From Enterocloster asparagiformis (GTDB taxonomy: Bacteria; Bacillota; Clostridia; Lachnospirales; Lachnospiraceae): 64,000 bases of DNA. The notes below the pieces were generated by a model. It had not been told where the DNA came from. It did no database searches and was given only the letters and a program-made list of their open reading frames with translations. The DNA lies in contig JAGZSY010000011.1 in NCBI GenBank assembly GCA_018380885.1, positions 62,001 to 126,000 on the forward strand. The letters are read 5' to 3'. A program made the position numbers and the translations under genes. Numbering within the stretch: the stretch's first letter is position 1; the number at the start of each line of letters is the position of its first letter. This document shows, piece by piece, positions 15,035-24,066 of the stretch.

Positions 15035-17044
15035 TTATTCCGCCTTCTCACCCGCCATAATCAACATGATCTCATTGCTGCGGGCCACGAATTTCGTCAT
15101 GCGCTCCGGAGACAGCGGACCATGGCTTAAGCTGGCAAGATCGTAGAGCTGCTCACAGATCTTGTCTGTGTTCTGGCTCTCCTTGTTGTTCAGGACATAT
15201 TTAACCAGCGGGTGGTTGGCGTTAAGGACCAGCGTCTCCCCAGTGCCCCCGAACATCGACGGATCCATCCCGCCCATGCTGTACATCTTCATCATATCCT
15301 GCATCCGGCGGGTTTCCTCGCTGACCGTGATCATGGAGGCAACTCCCTCGTTCTTCATCTTCTCCACCTTGATGTCCAGCTTGTCGTTGGATAACGCCTT
15401 CTTAAACAGCTCGGTCAGCTCCTCTGAGCTCTTCTTGAACTCCTCGTCGTCCTCCTTCACTTCCTCCTTGAAGGCGGCGTTTAAGTCCGTGTCGATGCGC
15501 AAGAACTTCACGCCCTCGTGCTTCTGCTCCATATGGCTGATGAAGGGGCTGTCGATGTTGTGGGGAAGAAGCACCGCGTCGATGCCCTCCTCGCGGAACA
15601 GGTTGATGTACTGGCTCTGCTCCTTTTCATTGGTCACATAGAAAATCGTGTTCTCGTGCTTCTCCTTGTTCTCCTCCAGGCAGTCCGTAAAGGTCAGGTA
15701 CTTTCCGTCCAGATTCTTGAACAGGATGTAGTCTCCCATCTTCTCTGCAAATTTCTCATCCTTAATATAACCGAATTTGATGAAAGGTGCAATATCATCC
15801 CAGTATTTTTCATAATTTTCCCGGTCGGTCTTGCACATGCCGGACAGCTTGTCCGCCACCTTCTTGGTAATGTAGTCGGAAATCTTCTTCACAAAGCCGT
15901 CGTTCTGGAGCGCGCTTCTGGACACGTTGAGCGGCAGATCCGGGCAGTCGATCACGCCCTTTAACAGCATGAGGAACTCCGGAATCACCTCTTTGATGTT
16001 GTCCGCGATAAACACCTGGTTGTTGTACAGCTTGATGGTGCCCTCCAGGCTGTCGTACTCCATGTTGATCTTGGGGAAGTACAAAATACCCTTTAAGTTG
16101 AAGGGGTAGTCCATATTCAGGTGAATCCAGAACAGGGGCTCCTTGTAATCCATAAATACCTTGCGGTAAAACGCCTTGTAGTCCTCGGCGGTGCACTCGT
16201 TGGGGTGCTTGTTCCAAAGCGGGCTCACATCGTTTAAGGCCACCGGGCGCTTCAGGATCTTATATTTCTCCCGGGAGGGCTCCACCTCGACCGTTTCCTT
16301 GGTGCCGTCCTCATTTTCCTTCTCCTCTGTCTTAGCCGGCTCCACCACGGTCTCCACAATGGTGTCCTTGTCCGTCAGCTCGTCCTTCTCGATGGTCTCG
16401 TACTGGGGTTCCGCCGTCTCGTTGTCCAGGAAAATCGGCACCGGCATGAATGCGCAGTATTTGTCCAGCACCTCCCTGGCCCGGTACTCGTTGCAGAACT
16501 CATTGCTGTCCTCGTTCAGATACAGGGTGATGGTGGTGCCCACCTCTGCCTTCTCCCCCTCGGCCATCTCAAAGTCGATGCCGCCCTCGGACTCCCAGTG
16601 GACGGGCTTGGCATCCTTCTGGTAGGAACGGGTGTCGATGGTCACCTTGTCGGCCACCATAAAGGCGGAGTAAAAGCCCAGTCCGAAATGTCCGATGATC
16701 TGGTCCTCATTGGCCTTGTCCTTATATTTCTCCAGGAAATCCTGAACGCCTGAAAATGCGATCTGGTTGATATATTTATCGATCTCGTCCTCAGTCATGC
16801 CCAGGCCGTTGTCCGTGACCTTGATGGTCTTTTCGTTGGGATTGACGGTAACCTGGATCTTGTAGTCCACATCCTCGGGCTTCTCATATTCGCCGATCAG
16901 CTCCAGCTTTTTCAGCTTGGTGATCGCGTCGCAGCCGTTGCTGACCAACTCGCGGTAGAAAATATCGTGATCTGAATACAGCCACTTTTTGATAACCGGG
17001 AATATGTTCTCGCTGGTAATGGATAAACTGCCTTTTTTAGCCAT
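15035..17044 (-). CDS. htpG: Molecular chaperone HtpG (Hsp90)
   Basis: The 669-residue protein is full-length HtpG. The N-terminal GHKL ATPase shows ELVSNGCDAITK with the Mg-binding Asn, VTDNGLGMTEDEID, and IGHFGLGFYSAFMVADK. The middle domain includes VNVSRSALQ and LFREEGIDAV; a dimerisation domain follows. An acidic Glu/Lys-rich stretch of about 35 residues near residue 230 resembles the charged linker of eukaryotic Hsp90. A clear promoter (17109-17137) precedes it, with a perfect CIRCE element just upstream. In Bacillus subtilis htpG is not under HrcA, so the CIRCE is notable. Confidence 0.95.
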   Translation of the reverse strand: MAKKGSLSITSENIFPVIKKWLYSDHDIFYRELVSNGCDAITKLKKLELIGEYEKPEDVDYKIQVTVNPNEKTIKVTDNGLGMTEDEIDKYINQIAFSGVQDFLEKYKDKANEDQIIGHFGLGFYSAFMVADKVTIDTRSYQKDAKPVHWESEGGIDFEMAEGEKAEVGTTITLYLNEDSNEFCNEYRAREVLDKYCAFMPVPIFLDNETAEPQYETIEKDELTDKDTIVETVVEPAKTEEKENEDGTKETVEVEPSREKYKILKRPVALNDVSPLWNKHPNECTAEDYKAFYRKVFMDYKEPLFWIHLNMDYPFNLKGILYFPKINMEYDSLEGTIKLYNNQVFIADNIKEVIPEFLMLLKGVIDCPDLPLNVSRSALQNDGFVKKISDYITKKVADKLSGMCKTDRENYEKYWDDIAPFIKFGYIKDEKFAEKMGDYILFKNLDGKYLTFTDCLEENKEKHENTIFYVTNEKEQSQYINLFREEGIDAVLLPHNIDSPFISHMEQKHEGVKFLRIDTDLNAAFKEEVKEDDEEFKKSSEELTELFKKALSNDKLDIKVEKMKNEGVASMITVSEETRRMQDMMKMYSMGGMDPSMFGGTGETLVLNANHPLVKYVLNNKESQNTDKICEQLYDLASLSHGPLSPERMTKFVARSNEIMLIMAGEKAE

Positions 17045-17108
17045 ATTTTATACGCCTCTTTCTTTTCATTCTTGTTCGCGGTCCCGCTGCCGGAACCCTT
17101 TATTCTAC

Positions 17109-17137
17109 ATTTTAGTACCATATAAAGAAAAAGTCAA
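17109..17137 (-). promoter_or_regulatory. htpG sigma-A promoter
   Basis: Minus strand: -35 TTGACT (17132-17137), 17-base spacer, -10 TAAAAT (17109-17114). Transcription would start near 17102, about 58 bases before the htpG start codon. Confidence 0.8.
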
Positions 17138-17144
17138 TAAAAAA

Positions 17145-17171
17145 TTAGCACTCATTTTAATCGAGTGCTAA
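17145..17171. promoter_or_regulatory. Perfect CIRCE element (HrcA operator)
   Basis: TTAGCACTC (17145-17153), 9-base spacer, GAGTGCTAA (17163-17171): an exact match to the CIRCE consensus bound by heat-shock repressor HrcA. It begins 7 bases upstream of the htpG -35 box, rather than between promoter and gene. Read on the minus strand it is also a 9-bp hairpin followed by TTTTTTATT, positioned 11 bases after the glgX stop, so it could also help end glgX transcription. Confidence 0.93.
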
Positions 17172-17182
17172 TAATCTTTTAT

Positions 17183-19306
17183 TCAATTTCCCTGATTGTT
17201 GATCACCGTGAATACGGCCACGGAACGCGGCCTCATCAAATAGGTTCCCTCCACCCTGCTTCGCTCTCCGCAGCGGTAGCAGAACCGGCTTTTCCCGTCC
17301 CCCGACGTATCCACGGTCACATACCAGGACAGGTACTTGGGCAGCTCCGGCAGGCGGATGCTTACGTCCTCCCAGTAGACGTTGACGGACATATAAACGA
17401 TGTCGTCCCGGCCGCGCTTCTGATCATAGCCGGCGTAGAGCACCCCCAGCGTGGCAGTCTGATCGCTCACCTGCCCTTCGTTTCCCTCCCCGTACACCCG
17501 CAGCGCAGGCAGGCCGCAGACAGAGCCGGGCAGTTCCCTGCGGATCACCGGATGGTTCATGCGAAACCGGATCATAAAGCGGAAAAAGTCAAACAGGTCC
17601 CGATTATCTTCCAATTGTTTCCAATTCAGCCATGATATCTCATCGTCCTGGCAGTAGGCGTTGTTGTTGCCCATCTGGCTGTTGCCGAACTCATCCCCGG
17701 CAAAGAACATGGGCGTGCCGCGGCTGCACATCAGCACCGCGCAGGCGTTGCGTATCATGCGAAAACGCAGCGCGAGCACCTCCTGGTCCTCTGTGGGCCC
17801 CTCCGCGCCGCAGTTCCAGCTGCGGTTGTCATCGGTGCCGTCCGTATTCCCCCACCCGTTGGCCTCATTGTGCTTCTCATTGTACGCGTACAGATCGTAG
17901 AGCGTGAAGCCGTCATGGCAGGTGATGAAGTTCACGGAGGAATTATACCCCGCATAGTGGCCGTTGTAGAGGTCTCCGGAACCGGCGATCCGCCTGGCCG
18001 CCTCGCCAGCGGCCCAAGTCCCGCCCTTGAGAAATTCCCGCAGCGCGTCCCGGTATTTGCCGTTCCACTCGGCCCAGCGTTTCCAGGCCGGAAATGTGCC
18101 CACCTGGTAGAGCCCGCCCGCATCCCAGGCCTCGGCGATGAGCTTGACGTTGCCCAGAATGGGATCAAAGGCCAGGCGCTGCAGCAGAGGCGGATTGTTC
18201 ATGGGCGAGCCGTCCTCGTTGCGCCCCAGAATGCTTGCCAGGTCAAAGCGGAAGCCGTCCACCCGGTAATCCACGGTCCAATACCGCAGGCATTCCACGA
18301 TCATCTGCTGCACAATGGGATGGTTGCAGTTTAAGGTGTTGCCGCAGCCGCTGAAATTGTAATAATAACCGTCCGGCGTCAGCATGTAATAGATGTTGTT
18401 GTCAAACCCCTTGAAGGAGATCACCGGCCCCTGCTCATTCCCCTCCGCGGTGTGGTTGAACACCACGTCCAGGATCACTTCAATCCCGTTCTCGTGCAGG
18501 GTGCGGATCAGATTCTTGAGCTCCAGCCCCTCCCGGTTGTACTCCAGGGCGGCTGTGTAGCTGGTGTTGGGCGCAAAAAAGCTTACCGTGTTGTATCCCC
18601 AGTAGTCCAACAGCTTGCGCCCGTCCACCTCCCGGCCGCCCATGGTCTCATCGAACTCAAACACAGGCATCAACTCCACGGCGTTTACTCCCAGGCGTTT
18701 TAAATAGGGGATTTTTTCCATAAGCCCGGCGAAGGTGCCGGGGTGGACCACGCCGGAGGAGCCATGCCGGGTGAAGCCCCGCACATGGAGCTCGTAGATC
18801 ACCAGGTCGCTCATCTCCCGGCCGGACTGGGGCATGTCGCCCCAGTCAAAATTATTTTTCACCACTCTGGCCCGATATGTATGGCCCGGCTCCTGCTTCT
18901 CGCCCCACACGCTCTGCCCGGTCACCGCCTTGGCGTAGGGGTCCAGAAGAATCCTGCTGCGGTCAAACAGAAGCCCTGCCCCGGGATCAAAAGGCCCGTC
19001 CACCCGGTAGGCATACTCAAATTCCCCGATATCCAGCCCAAAGACAATCATGGAGTACACATTGCCGATCTTATATTCTTCGGGAAAGGGAAGCACAGCG
19101 AAGGGTTCCTTCTCCCCGCGCTTAAACAGCAGCAGCTCGCAGGCGGTCCCGGAATGGGTGTGCACCGTAAAATTCACCCCGTCCTGAAGCAGCGTGGCGC
19201 CGTTCATGTCGTACAGTCCCGGCCGGACCGGAAATCCGGCGATTTCCCTCAGCGGCAGCACCGAGACCGGTATGCTCTCCGCCGATTCCTGATTAATTAT
19301 TTTCAC
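17183..19306 (-). CDS. glgX: Glycogen debranching enzyme GlgX (isoamylase type)
   Basis: The 707-residue GH13 enzyme has an N-terminal CBM48-like domain (GATLLQDGVNFTVHTHSG), followed by the catalytic barrel: YELHVRGFTRH, VILDVVFNHTAEG, GFRFDLASILGR with the nucleophile Asp, LIAEAWDAGG with the acid/base Glu, and FITCHDGFTLYDL with the third Asp. It hydrolyses alpha-1,6 branch points in glycogen or limit dextrins. The other glycogen genes are not nearby. The start is 18 bases after the sigma factor stop, suggesting co-transcription with it. Confidence 0.92.
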   Translation of the reverse strand: MKIINQESAESIPVSVLPLREIAGFPVRPGLYDMNGATLLQDGVNFTVHTHSGTACELLLFKRGEKEPFAVLPFPEEYKIGNVYSMIVFGLDIGEFEYAYRVDGPFDPGAGLLFDRSRILLDPYAKAVTGQSVWGEKQEPGHTYRARVVKNNFDWGDMPQSGREMSDLVIYELHVRGFTRHGSSGVVHPGTFAGLMEKIPYLKRLGVNAVELMPVFEFDETMGGREVDGRKLLDYWGYNTVSFFAPNTSYTAALEYNREGLELKNLIRTLHENGIEVILDVVFNHTAEGNEQGPVISFKGFDNNIYYMLTPDGYYYNFSGCGNTLNCNHPIVQQMIVECLRYWTVDYRVDGFRFDLASILGRNEDGSPMNNPPLLQRLAFDPILGNVKLIAEAWDAGGLYQVGTFPAWKRWAEWNGKYRDALREFLKGGTWAAGEAARRIAGSGDLYNGHYAGYNSSVNFITCHDGFTLYDLYAYNEKHNEANGWGNTDGTDDNRSWNCGAEGPTEDQEVLALRFRMIRNACAVLMCSRGTPMFFAGDEFGNSQMGNNNAYCQDDEISWLNWKQLEDNRDLFDFFRFMIRFRMNHPVIRRELPGSVCGLPALRVYGEGNEGQVSDQTATLGVLYAGYDQKRGRDDIVYMSVNVYWEDVSIRLPELPKYLSWYVTVDTSGDGKSRFCYRCGERSRVEGTYLMRPRSVAVFTVINNQGN

Positions 19307-19324
19307 TGGCTCTTCCCTCCCCCG

Positions 19325-20539
19325 CTACGGCAGAAAATCCCGGACCTTCTTGCTTCTGACGGGATTGCGCAGCTTGCGGAGTGCGGCCGTCTCGATCTGG
19401 CGGATGCGCTCCCTGGTCACATTGAACTGCCTGCCCACTTCCTCCAGCGTCAGCGGCTTGCCGTTCTCCAGGCCAAAGCGCAGCTTGATCACCTGGCGTT
19501 CCCGCTCGTTAAGCCCCTGTAGCATGCTGTCGATCTCCTCCCGCAGCAGCACGTTCTCCGCCTGGTCCTCTGTGGAATCCCCCGCGTTGTCCGCCACGAA
19601 ATCTCCCAGGCTGGAGCCGTCCTCATCCCCCACCGGGGTTTCCAGAGACACCGTATCCCCTGAGGTCTGGATCAGCTCCTCCACCCGCTTCTCCGTCATG
19701 CCGGCGGCCTCGGCCAGCTCCCGGTTGGACGGGTCTCTGCCCAGTTGGACGGACAGCTCCCGCTGGGTGCGGCGGATCTTGTTCACAGCCTCCACCATAT
19801 GCACTGGCAGGCGGATCGTCCGCGCCTGGTCCGCTAAAGCCCTGGTGATGGCCTGCTTCACCCACCAGGTGGCGTAGGTGCTCAGCCGGTAGCCCTTCTC
19901 ATAGTCGAACTTCTCCACCGCCTTCATCAGCCCGATATTGCCCTCCTGTACCAGGTCCAGGAAGCTCATGCCCCTGCCGGTATAGCGCTTGGCGATGGAT
20001 ACCACCAGGCGCAGATTGGCTTCCACCAGACGCTTTCCCGCCTCCTCGTCTCCCTCGGCGCTGCGTTTGGCCAGGTCGGCCTCCTCCTCAGGGGTCAGAA
20101 GCGCGATGGCGCCGATCTCCTTTAAGTACTCCCGGATCGGATCGCCGGTGCTCACTCCCTCCAGCACCTTCTGGGGCTGTTCCTCGCCGAACAGCTCCTC
20201 ATCCCCGCTGTAACCCGACGGTTTCTCCCGCAGCACCACGGCGTCCTCCGTCTCCTCGTCCCCGGCCAGAAGGGTTTCCTTGCCCAGGACTGCGGTATCC
20301 AGGTCGGAGTCGAACTCGTCGTCCAAATCCAGCTCCGGTTCCAACTCCGCGTCCCCCTCCGGGGTGCCCACACGGATTCCCTTGCGCTCCAAACGGCTGT
20401 AAACTTCTTCCAATTCTTCCGGTGTCACCTGAACATCGCGCAGGCAGTCCAGAACCGCCGTCAATTCCAGGAAATTCTCCTGTTTTGCCGCCATGTCCCG
20501 GAGAATCTCCAATTTCTCCGCCAGTACCTTTTTGTCCAT
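19325..20539 (-). CDS. Sigma-70 family housekeeping-type RNA polymerase sigma factor (first of two)
   Basis: The 404-residue protein has every region of a group 1/2 sigma factor: an acidic region 1.1-like N-terminus, region 1.2 ([21 protein letters not shown]), region 2 ([40 protein letters not shown]), region 3, and region 4.2 ([18 protein letters not shown]) with the C-terminal [11 protein letters not shown] second similar factor is encoded at 42147-43292; the promoter-reading segments differ by only a few residues. It lies between tdk and glgX, not beside dnaG, so it is probably an alternative or duplicate of the main sigma-A. Confidence 0.9.
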   Translation of the reverse strand: MDKKVLAEKLEILRDMAAKQENFLELTAVLDCLRDVQVTPEELEEVYSRLERKGIRVGTPEGDAELEPELDLDDEFDSDLDTAVLGKETLLAGDEETEDAVVLREKPSGYSGDEELFGEEQPQKVLEGVSTGDPIREYLKEIGAIALLTPEEEADLAKRSAEGDEEAGKRLVEANLRLVVSIAKRYTGRGMSFLDLVQEGNIGLMKAVEKFDYEKGYRLSTYATWWVKQAITRALADQARTIRLPVHMVEAVNKIRRTQRELSVQLGRDPSNRELAEAAGMTEKRVEELIQTSGDTVSLETPVGDEDGSSLGDFVADNAGDSTEDQAENVLLREEIDSMLQGLNERERQVIKLRFGLENGKPLTLEEVGRQFNVTRERIRQIETAALRKLRNPVRSKKVRDFLP

Positions 20540-20674
20540 ACACCGCCGTCCTTTCCGTGTGCGCTTTTAAAACCGCGCCGCCTGCTGCCCCAATAGTTCC
20601 TCCTGATAAAAAGTCTCGTCCGCCGGCCGCCCTGCGCCCCGGCGATTCTGTACGCTTATGTCCGCCTGATCGGA

Positions 20675-21250
20675 TTATTTAAGTCCCGGCCCTAAATCGC
20701 CCTGATTGTAATGCTTCCGGCACAGCGCCACATAGCGGTCGTCGCCGCCCATGAGCACCTGGTCTCCGGTCCGCACCATCCTGCCGTCCTGGTCCACCCT
20801 GGCGGTACAGTTGGCCGCCTTCCCGCACCAGCAGACGGTTTTCAGCTCCTCCACCTTGTCCGCCCAGGCCATCAGCCACTTGCTGCCCTCAAAAAATTCG
20901 TGGCGGAAATCGGTCCGCAGCCCATAACAGATCACCGGCACCTCCAGGTCGTCCACAATGTGCACCAGAAATTCCACCTGGGCCTTGGTGGCAAACTGAG
21001 CCTCGTCCAGAATAATGCAGTCATATTCCCGCAGCCTGTCGTCGCTCATCCGGGTCAGCTCCTCCAGCAGGACGCCCTCCCGCTTCAGCCCGATCCGCGA
21101 GCAGATCATATGGTCCCCGTCACGGCTGTCCAGCTTGGGCTTCACCAGCAGGGCCCGCTTGCCCCGCTCACCGTAGTTGTACTCCACCATCAGCGCGTTG
21201 GCCGTCTTGGAACTGCCCATTGCGCCGTACCGATAATATAATTTCGCCAT
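20675..21250 (-). CDS. tdk: Thymidine kinase
   Basis: The 191-residue type II thymidine kinase has the P-loop GAMGSSKT at residues 9-16, Walker B CIILDEAQF with the catalytic Glu, and a C-terminal zinc site built from CWCGKAANC and CRKHY. The thymidine-binding segment is around VALCRKHY. It phosphorylates thymidine or deoxyuridine in nucleotide salvage. The CXC and CXXH zinc ligands are intact. It lies 75 bases downstream of the next gene, in the same direction. Confidence 0.93.
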   Translation of the reverse strand: MAKLYYRYGAMGSSKTANALMVEYNYGERGKRALLVKPKLDSRDGDHMICSRIGLKREGVLLEELTRMSDDRLREYDCIILDEAQFATKAQVEFLVHIVDDLEVPVICYGLRTDFRHEFFEGSKWLMAWADKVEELKTVCWCGKAANCTARVDQDGRMVRTGDQVLMGGDDRYVALCRKHYNQGDLGPGLK

Positions 21251-21325
21251 CTCATCATCTCCGAGTATTAATATGATTAAAAGCCCAGGAAAAAAACGCC
21301 GCGGCGCGCCCTTTTGGGGAGAGAA

Positions 21326-21817
21326 CTACTCCCGCAGACATGCGATCCCCCGCTTGCGCAAAAATTCTTCTGCCGAGCGGTCCCACATATCCTCCAGGGT
21401 CTTGTCCAGCGTAAAAAAGCCCAGGGACAGCCCGGTTATACAATAGAGTGCTCCATCCTCGTACCGAATATTCAAATACATGCCCTGAATCTGCCCGGGT
21501 TCCACGCCGTTTCCGGCCGCAAAGCGCTCCACCTGGCTCTGGGGCAGCTGAAGCACGATATGAAAGCTCCCCGGCAGCCGTTTTCCCTTGATCAGTCCAA
21601 AGCACACCGGCCGCAGCAGCTTCCAGGGCGCAAATCCCTGGTCTCCGATCTCCTCCAGCTCCTCGGCGGAAAAATATCCCTTCCGGATATGGCCGTCGAT
21701 GGAAAAGCTGTTGAAGGTGACAATCTGCACCTCTTTTACCAGGAATGAATCAAAATCCTCTTTCACAAAAAGCTTGCTGGTAAAGCCCTTTACATCCTCA
21801 ATTTTCAGTCCAACCAT
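21326..21817 (-). CDS. Conserved protein of unknown function, upstream of tdk
   Basis: The 163-residue soluble protein has mixed alpha/beta character, no signal peptide and no membrane segment. Readable conserved-looking stretches are VTFNSFSIDGHIRKGYF near residue 33 and LRPVCFGLIKGKRLPGSFHI near residue 67. I believe related proteins (DUF5721-like) occur across Lachnospiraceae, but the function is not known to me. It is the first of the tdk-sigma-glgX run on the minus strand. Confidence 0.65.
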   Translation of the reverse strand: MVGLKIEDVKGFTSKLFVKEDFDSFLVKEVQIVTFNSFSIDGHIRKGYFSAEELEEIGDQGFAPWKLLRPVCFGLIKGKRLPGSFHIVLQLPQSQVERFAAGNGVEPGQIQGMYLNIRYEDGALYCITGLSLGFFTLDKTLEDMWDRSAEEFLRKRGIACLRE

Positions 21818-21944
21818 CTGCGCTCACCGCTCCCAAAAACTTACTTCCACCATTATACTTGCTTTTCCATACAGCGTCAAATAGTATTTTCCCGCGCGGT
21901 TTTTCAGCCATTTCTCCCCCCGCGCAGGAAATTTATCGACAACA

Positions 21945-21989
21945 AAACGGGCGGGGCCAAGCTGCCTTTACATTTTTCCCCGCCCGTTT
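21945..21989 (-). terminator. Intrinsic terminator downstream of the PD-(D/E)XK protein gene
   Basis: A perfect 12-bp stem AAACGGGCGGGG (21945-21956) and CCCCGCCCGTTT (21978-21989), loop 21 bases. It lies in the 267-base gap after the gene ending at 22085; on the minus strand the stem is followed by TGTTG. Confidence 0.6.
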
Positions 21990-22084
21990 CAACAACCTTC
22001 GCGCCGGTAAGCAAAGCAGCGGCAGACAGTCAACGCAAACATCCTGTATGCCGCCGTTTCGCCTTTTACCTGCAATCGCGGGAA

Positions 22085-22948
22085 TCAGAGGTCCTCATCC
22101 TCCCTCAGAATATCATTCACCTCCTGCAGCCCGATCCCGCAGTCCCTGGCGATCTGATCCGGCGTGCAGCCCTTTTTAGACAGGCGGATGACCCGCTTTG
22201 TAAGGGCGATTCCCTGTTCTATTCCCTGCTCGATTCCCCGGGCGATCCCATCCTCAACTAACATTTGACCAAGTCTCGTCATCGCAATCATCTCCTTTAT
22301 CTGTTCCAGCTCCCTTGCCGTCAAAAACTTGTCCGCAAAGGTATACAGCACCGCCTGCATTTTTTCCATCTCCAGCTGGGTCACGGCAGCCGCTTCCTCC
22401 CGCAGAAGCTCCAGGCTTTTTGCGATCCGCTCCCTCACCCCCAGGTGGCTTGACATCAGCGGCGTCAGCAGCAGCGGTACCAGGTCCGCTTTGCCGGGGC
22501 GCTCACCCTTTGCGCGCTTTTCCTCCAGGCGCGCAAACAGCTGATCCCCGTCTTGTCCCTTCATCTGGACCACGCCCACCCGGTAGACGTTGATCCCCTC
22601 CACAAGCTCGGTTACAGGTTCCGACACCTGTGAAGAGCAGATCACATACGTGACCACCGCCACCTTATGGGCGCGGCTGGTCGAGGCCTCATACTCACGA
22701 AACCGGCGCAGATCCTCCAGCGTGATGAGATCGCTCTCAAACTCCAGATGGATCCAATGCCCATCCTTCATCACATAATTGAAGTCCTGATACATCTTCC
22801 GCGCCTCCAGCTTCACCGTCTCCGTGGGCGCCGCAAGCGCCACCGCACCGGTTATGCCCATAAACGGAAGCAGCTCCTCGCCAAAATACTGAGCCGCCGT
22901 TTTCAGCGCCAGATCCTCGTGATGAATGCCCTGTTTTCCCCTTTCCAC
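22085..22948 (-). CDS. PD-(D/E)XK nuclease-like protein (Rpn/transposase-like family)
   Basis: The 287-residue protein shows the pattern of Rpn/YhgA-like nuclease proteins: an N-terminal helix, the core HWIHLEFESDLITLEDLRRF with the E-x-E element at residues 85-87, FREYEASTSRAHKVAVVTYVI with conserved Arg/Tyr, and a helical C-terminal half ending in repeated GIEQGIEQGIA. The C-terminus GCTPDQIARDCGI looks like a small HTH. Family members promote DNA exchange or are toxin-like; here the gene stands alone with no transposon ends. The catalytic Asp is not clearly placed, so activity is uncertain. Confidence 0.6.
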   Translation of the reverse strand: MERGKQGIHHEDLALKTAAQYFGEELLPFMGITGAVALAAPTETVKLEARKMYQDFNYVMKDGHWIHLEFESDLITLEDLRRFREYEASTSRAHKVAVVTYVICSSQVSEPVTELVEGINVYRVGVVQMKGQDGDQLFARLEEKRAKGERPGKADLVPLLLTPLMSSHLGVRERIAKSLELLREEAAAVTQLEMEKMQAVLYTFADKFLTARELEQIKEMIAMTRLGQMLVEDGIARGIEQGIEQGIALTKRVIRLSKKGCTPDQIARDCGIGLQEVNDILREDEDL

Positions 22949-23220
22949 ACAGCCTCCTCATCCCGCAAGCCATGTGCAAACGCCTATCTACACTTTGATT
23001 ATAACAACAATTCCCACACCAGGCAACCGGCCCCGCGATATTTAAACCAAACCTTAAGTATCTTCGTTTAACTGATTTTTCGTCCGAACCGGACGGAATG
23101 ACCGACTGCCGCGCGGCCTTGACGCCTGCGGCAAATTGAATAAAAAACGTGAATGAAAGATTCGTTCTGATTCCGGCAGATAGGCAGGATACACACCCTC
23201 CGGCCCCCAGTGTCCCCTAA

Positions 23221-23862
23221 CTATAACACAAAAACGCCATGATGCCAACCCTGTTTTTGGCTCCTTAAGCAGGGACCGCCATGGCCAGGCGTATCTCCGC
23301 GCGCGCTGCTGTCCCGGGCGTAATCCCCGGCTGCCACGATTTCTCTCAGAGGCTTTAAAAGCGCAGGCCCGGCCTGGCTGACGCCTCCGCCGATACAGAT
23401 GACCTCCGGCTGGAAGATATTGACTAGATTGGTGATTCCCACCGCCAGGGCAATGATCCTGATCACCTGGAGAAGCCACTCCTCTCTGGGATGCGCCCCG
23501 ATTAAAAATGTCATGCTGCCCAGCATCTTACCCTCTTTCTCAACCAGAGCCACATACTTGGGATGTTCCTTACAGTACCCCCAATCAATACAAACCGCTC
23601 CCTGCGCTTCACGGATCGCGTTCCAGTGGCCGTCATACTGATAGGCGATGATCGCCTCCACCAGAATCGGCTCCCCCATCCTGCTGCTGTCCCACTGCTG
23701 GTCCCCGGTTTCTGTCTCCGGGCAGATCGCGGCCACCACATAGGAGGTGTCCGCAATCATCACCGGCATGTCCATAATCCGATACGCCGCATCCGCCACC
23801 CTATACAGCCCACCCTGCTGAAGCGCCTCGAGCATTTCCCGGTAAATATGGCAGAACTCCAT
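23221..23862 (-). pseudogene. Chimera of PucR-type sensor domain and decayed ROK kinase C-terminus
   Basis: The first ~135 residues (MPVMIADTSYVVAAICPETE, GAVCIDWGYCKEHPKYVALVEKEGKMLGSM) resemble the N-terminal sensory domain of clostridial PucR-like regulators. Residues ~140-190 (GITNLVNIFQPEVICIGGGV, LREIVAAGDYARDSSAR) are the C-terminal part of a ROK sugar kinase or regulator. After SSAR the frame slips: an alternative frame reads EIRLAMAVPA, a stop, then GAKNRVGIMAF, like the lost ROK tail. No ATP site or DNA-binding domain remains. This looks like a deletion fusion now decaying, though a short expressed protein cannot be excluded: it starts after a GGGGGG site. Confidence 0.55.
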
Positions 23863-24013
23863 TTTCGTCCCCCCTCTCCCCGCAGAAGCTTACAATTCCA
23901 GTATAACAAAATCATAGCGCCGCCACAATGCAAATGACGTTATATCAGGAATTCTATGGCAGGCGTGTCCGTTGAACGCCTCCCCCGTTACTCGCTGCAC
24001 CATACCTTCACAT

Positions 24014-24060
24014 AAAAAGCCGGGGATTTGAGAGGCTGAATCAGTCTAAAATCTCCGGCA
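24014..24060 (-). terminator. Intrinsic terminator of the C69 peptidase gene
   Basis: A long imperfect hairpin with arms GCCGGGGATTT (24019-24029) and AAATCTCCGGC (24050-24060), with further AGA/TCT and CTGA/TCAG pairing inside, is followed on the minus strand by TTTTTATG. Confidence 0.75.
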
Positions 24061-24066
24061 GACACA

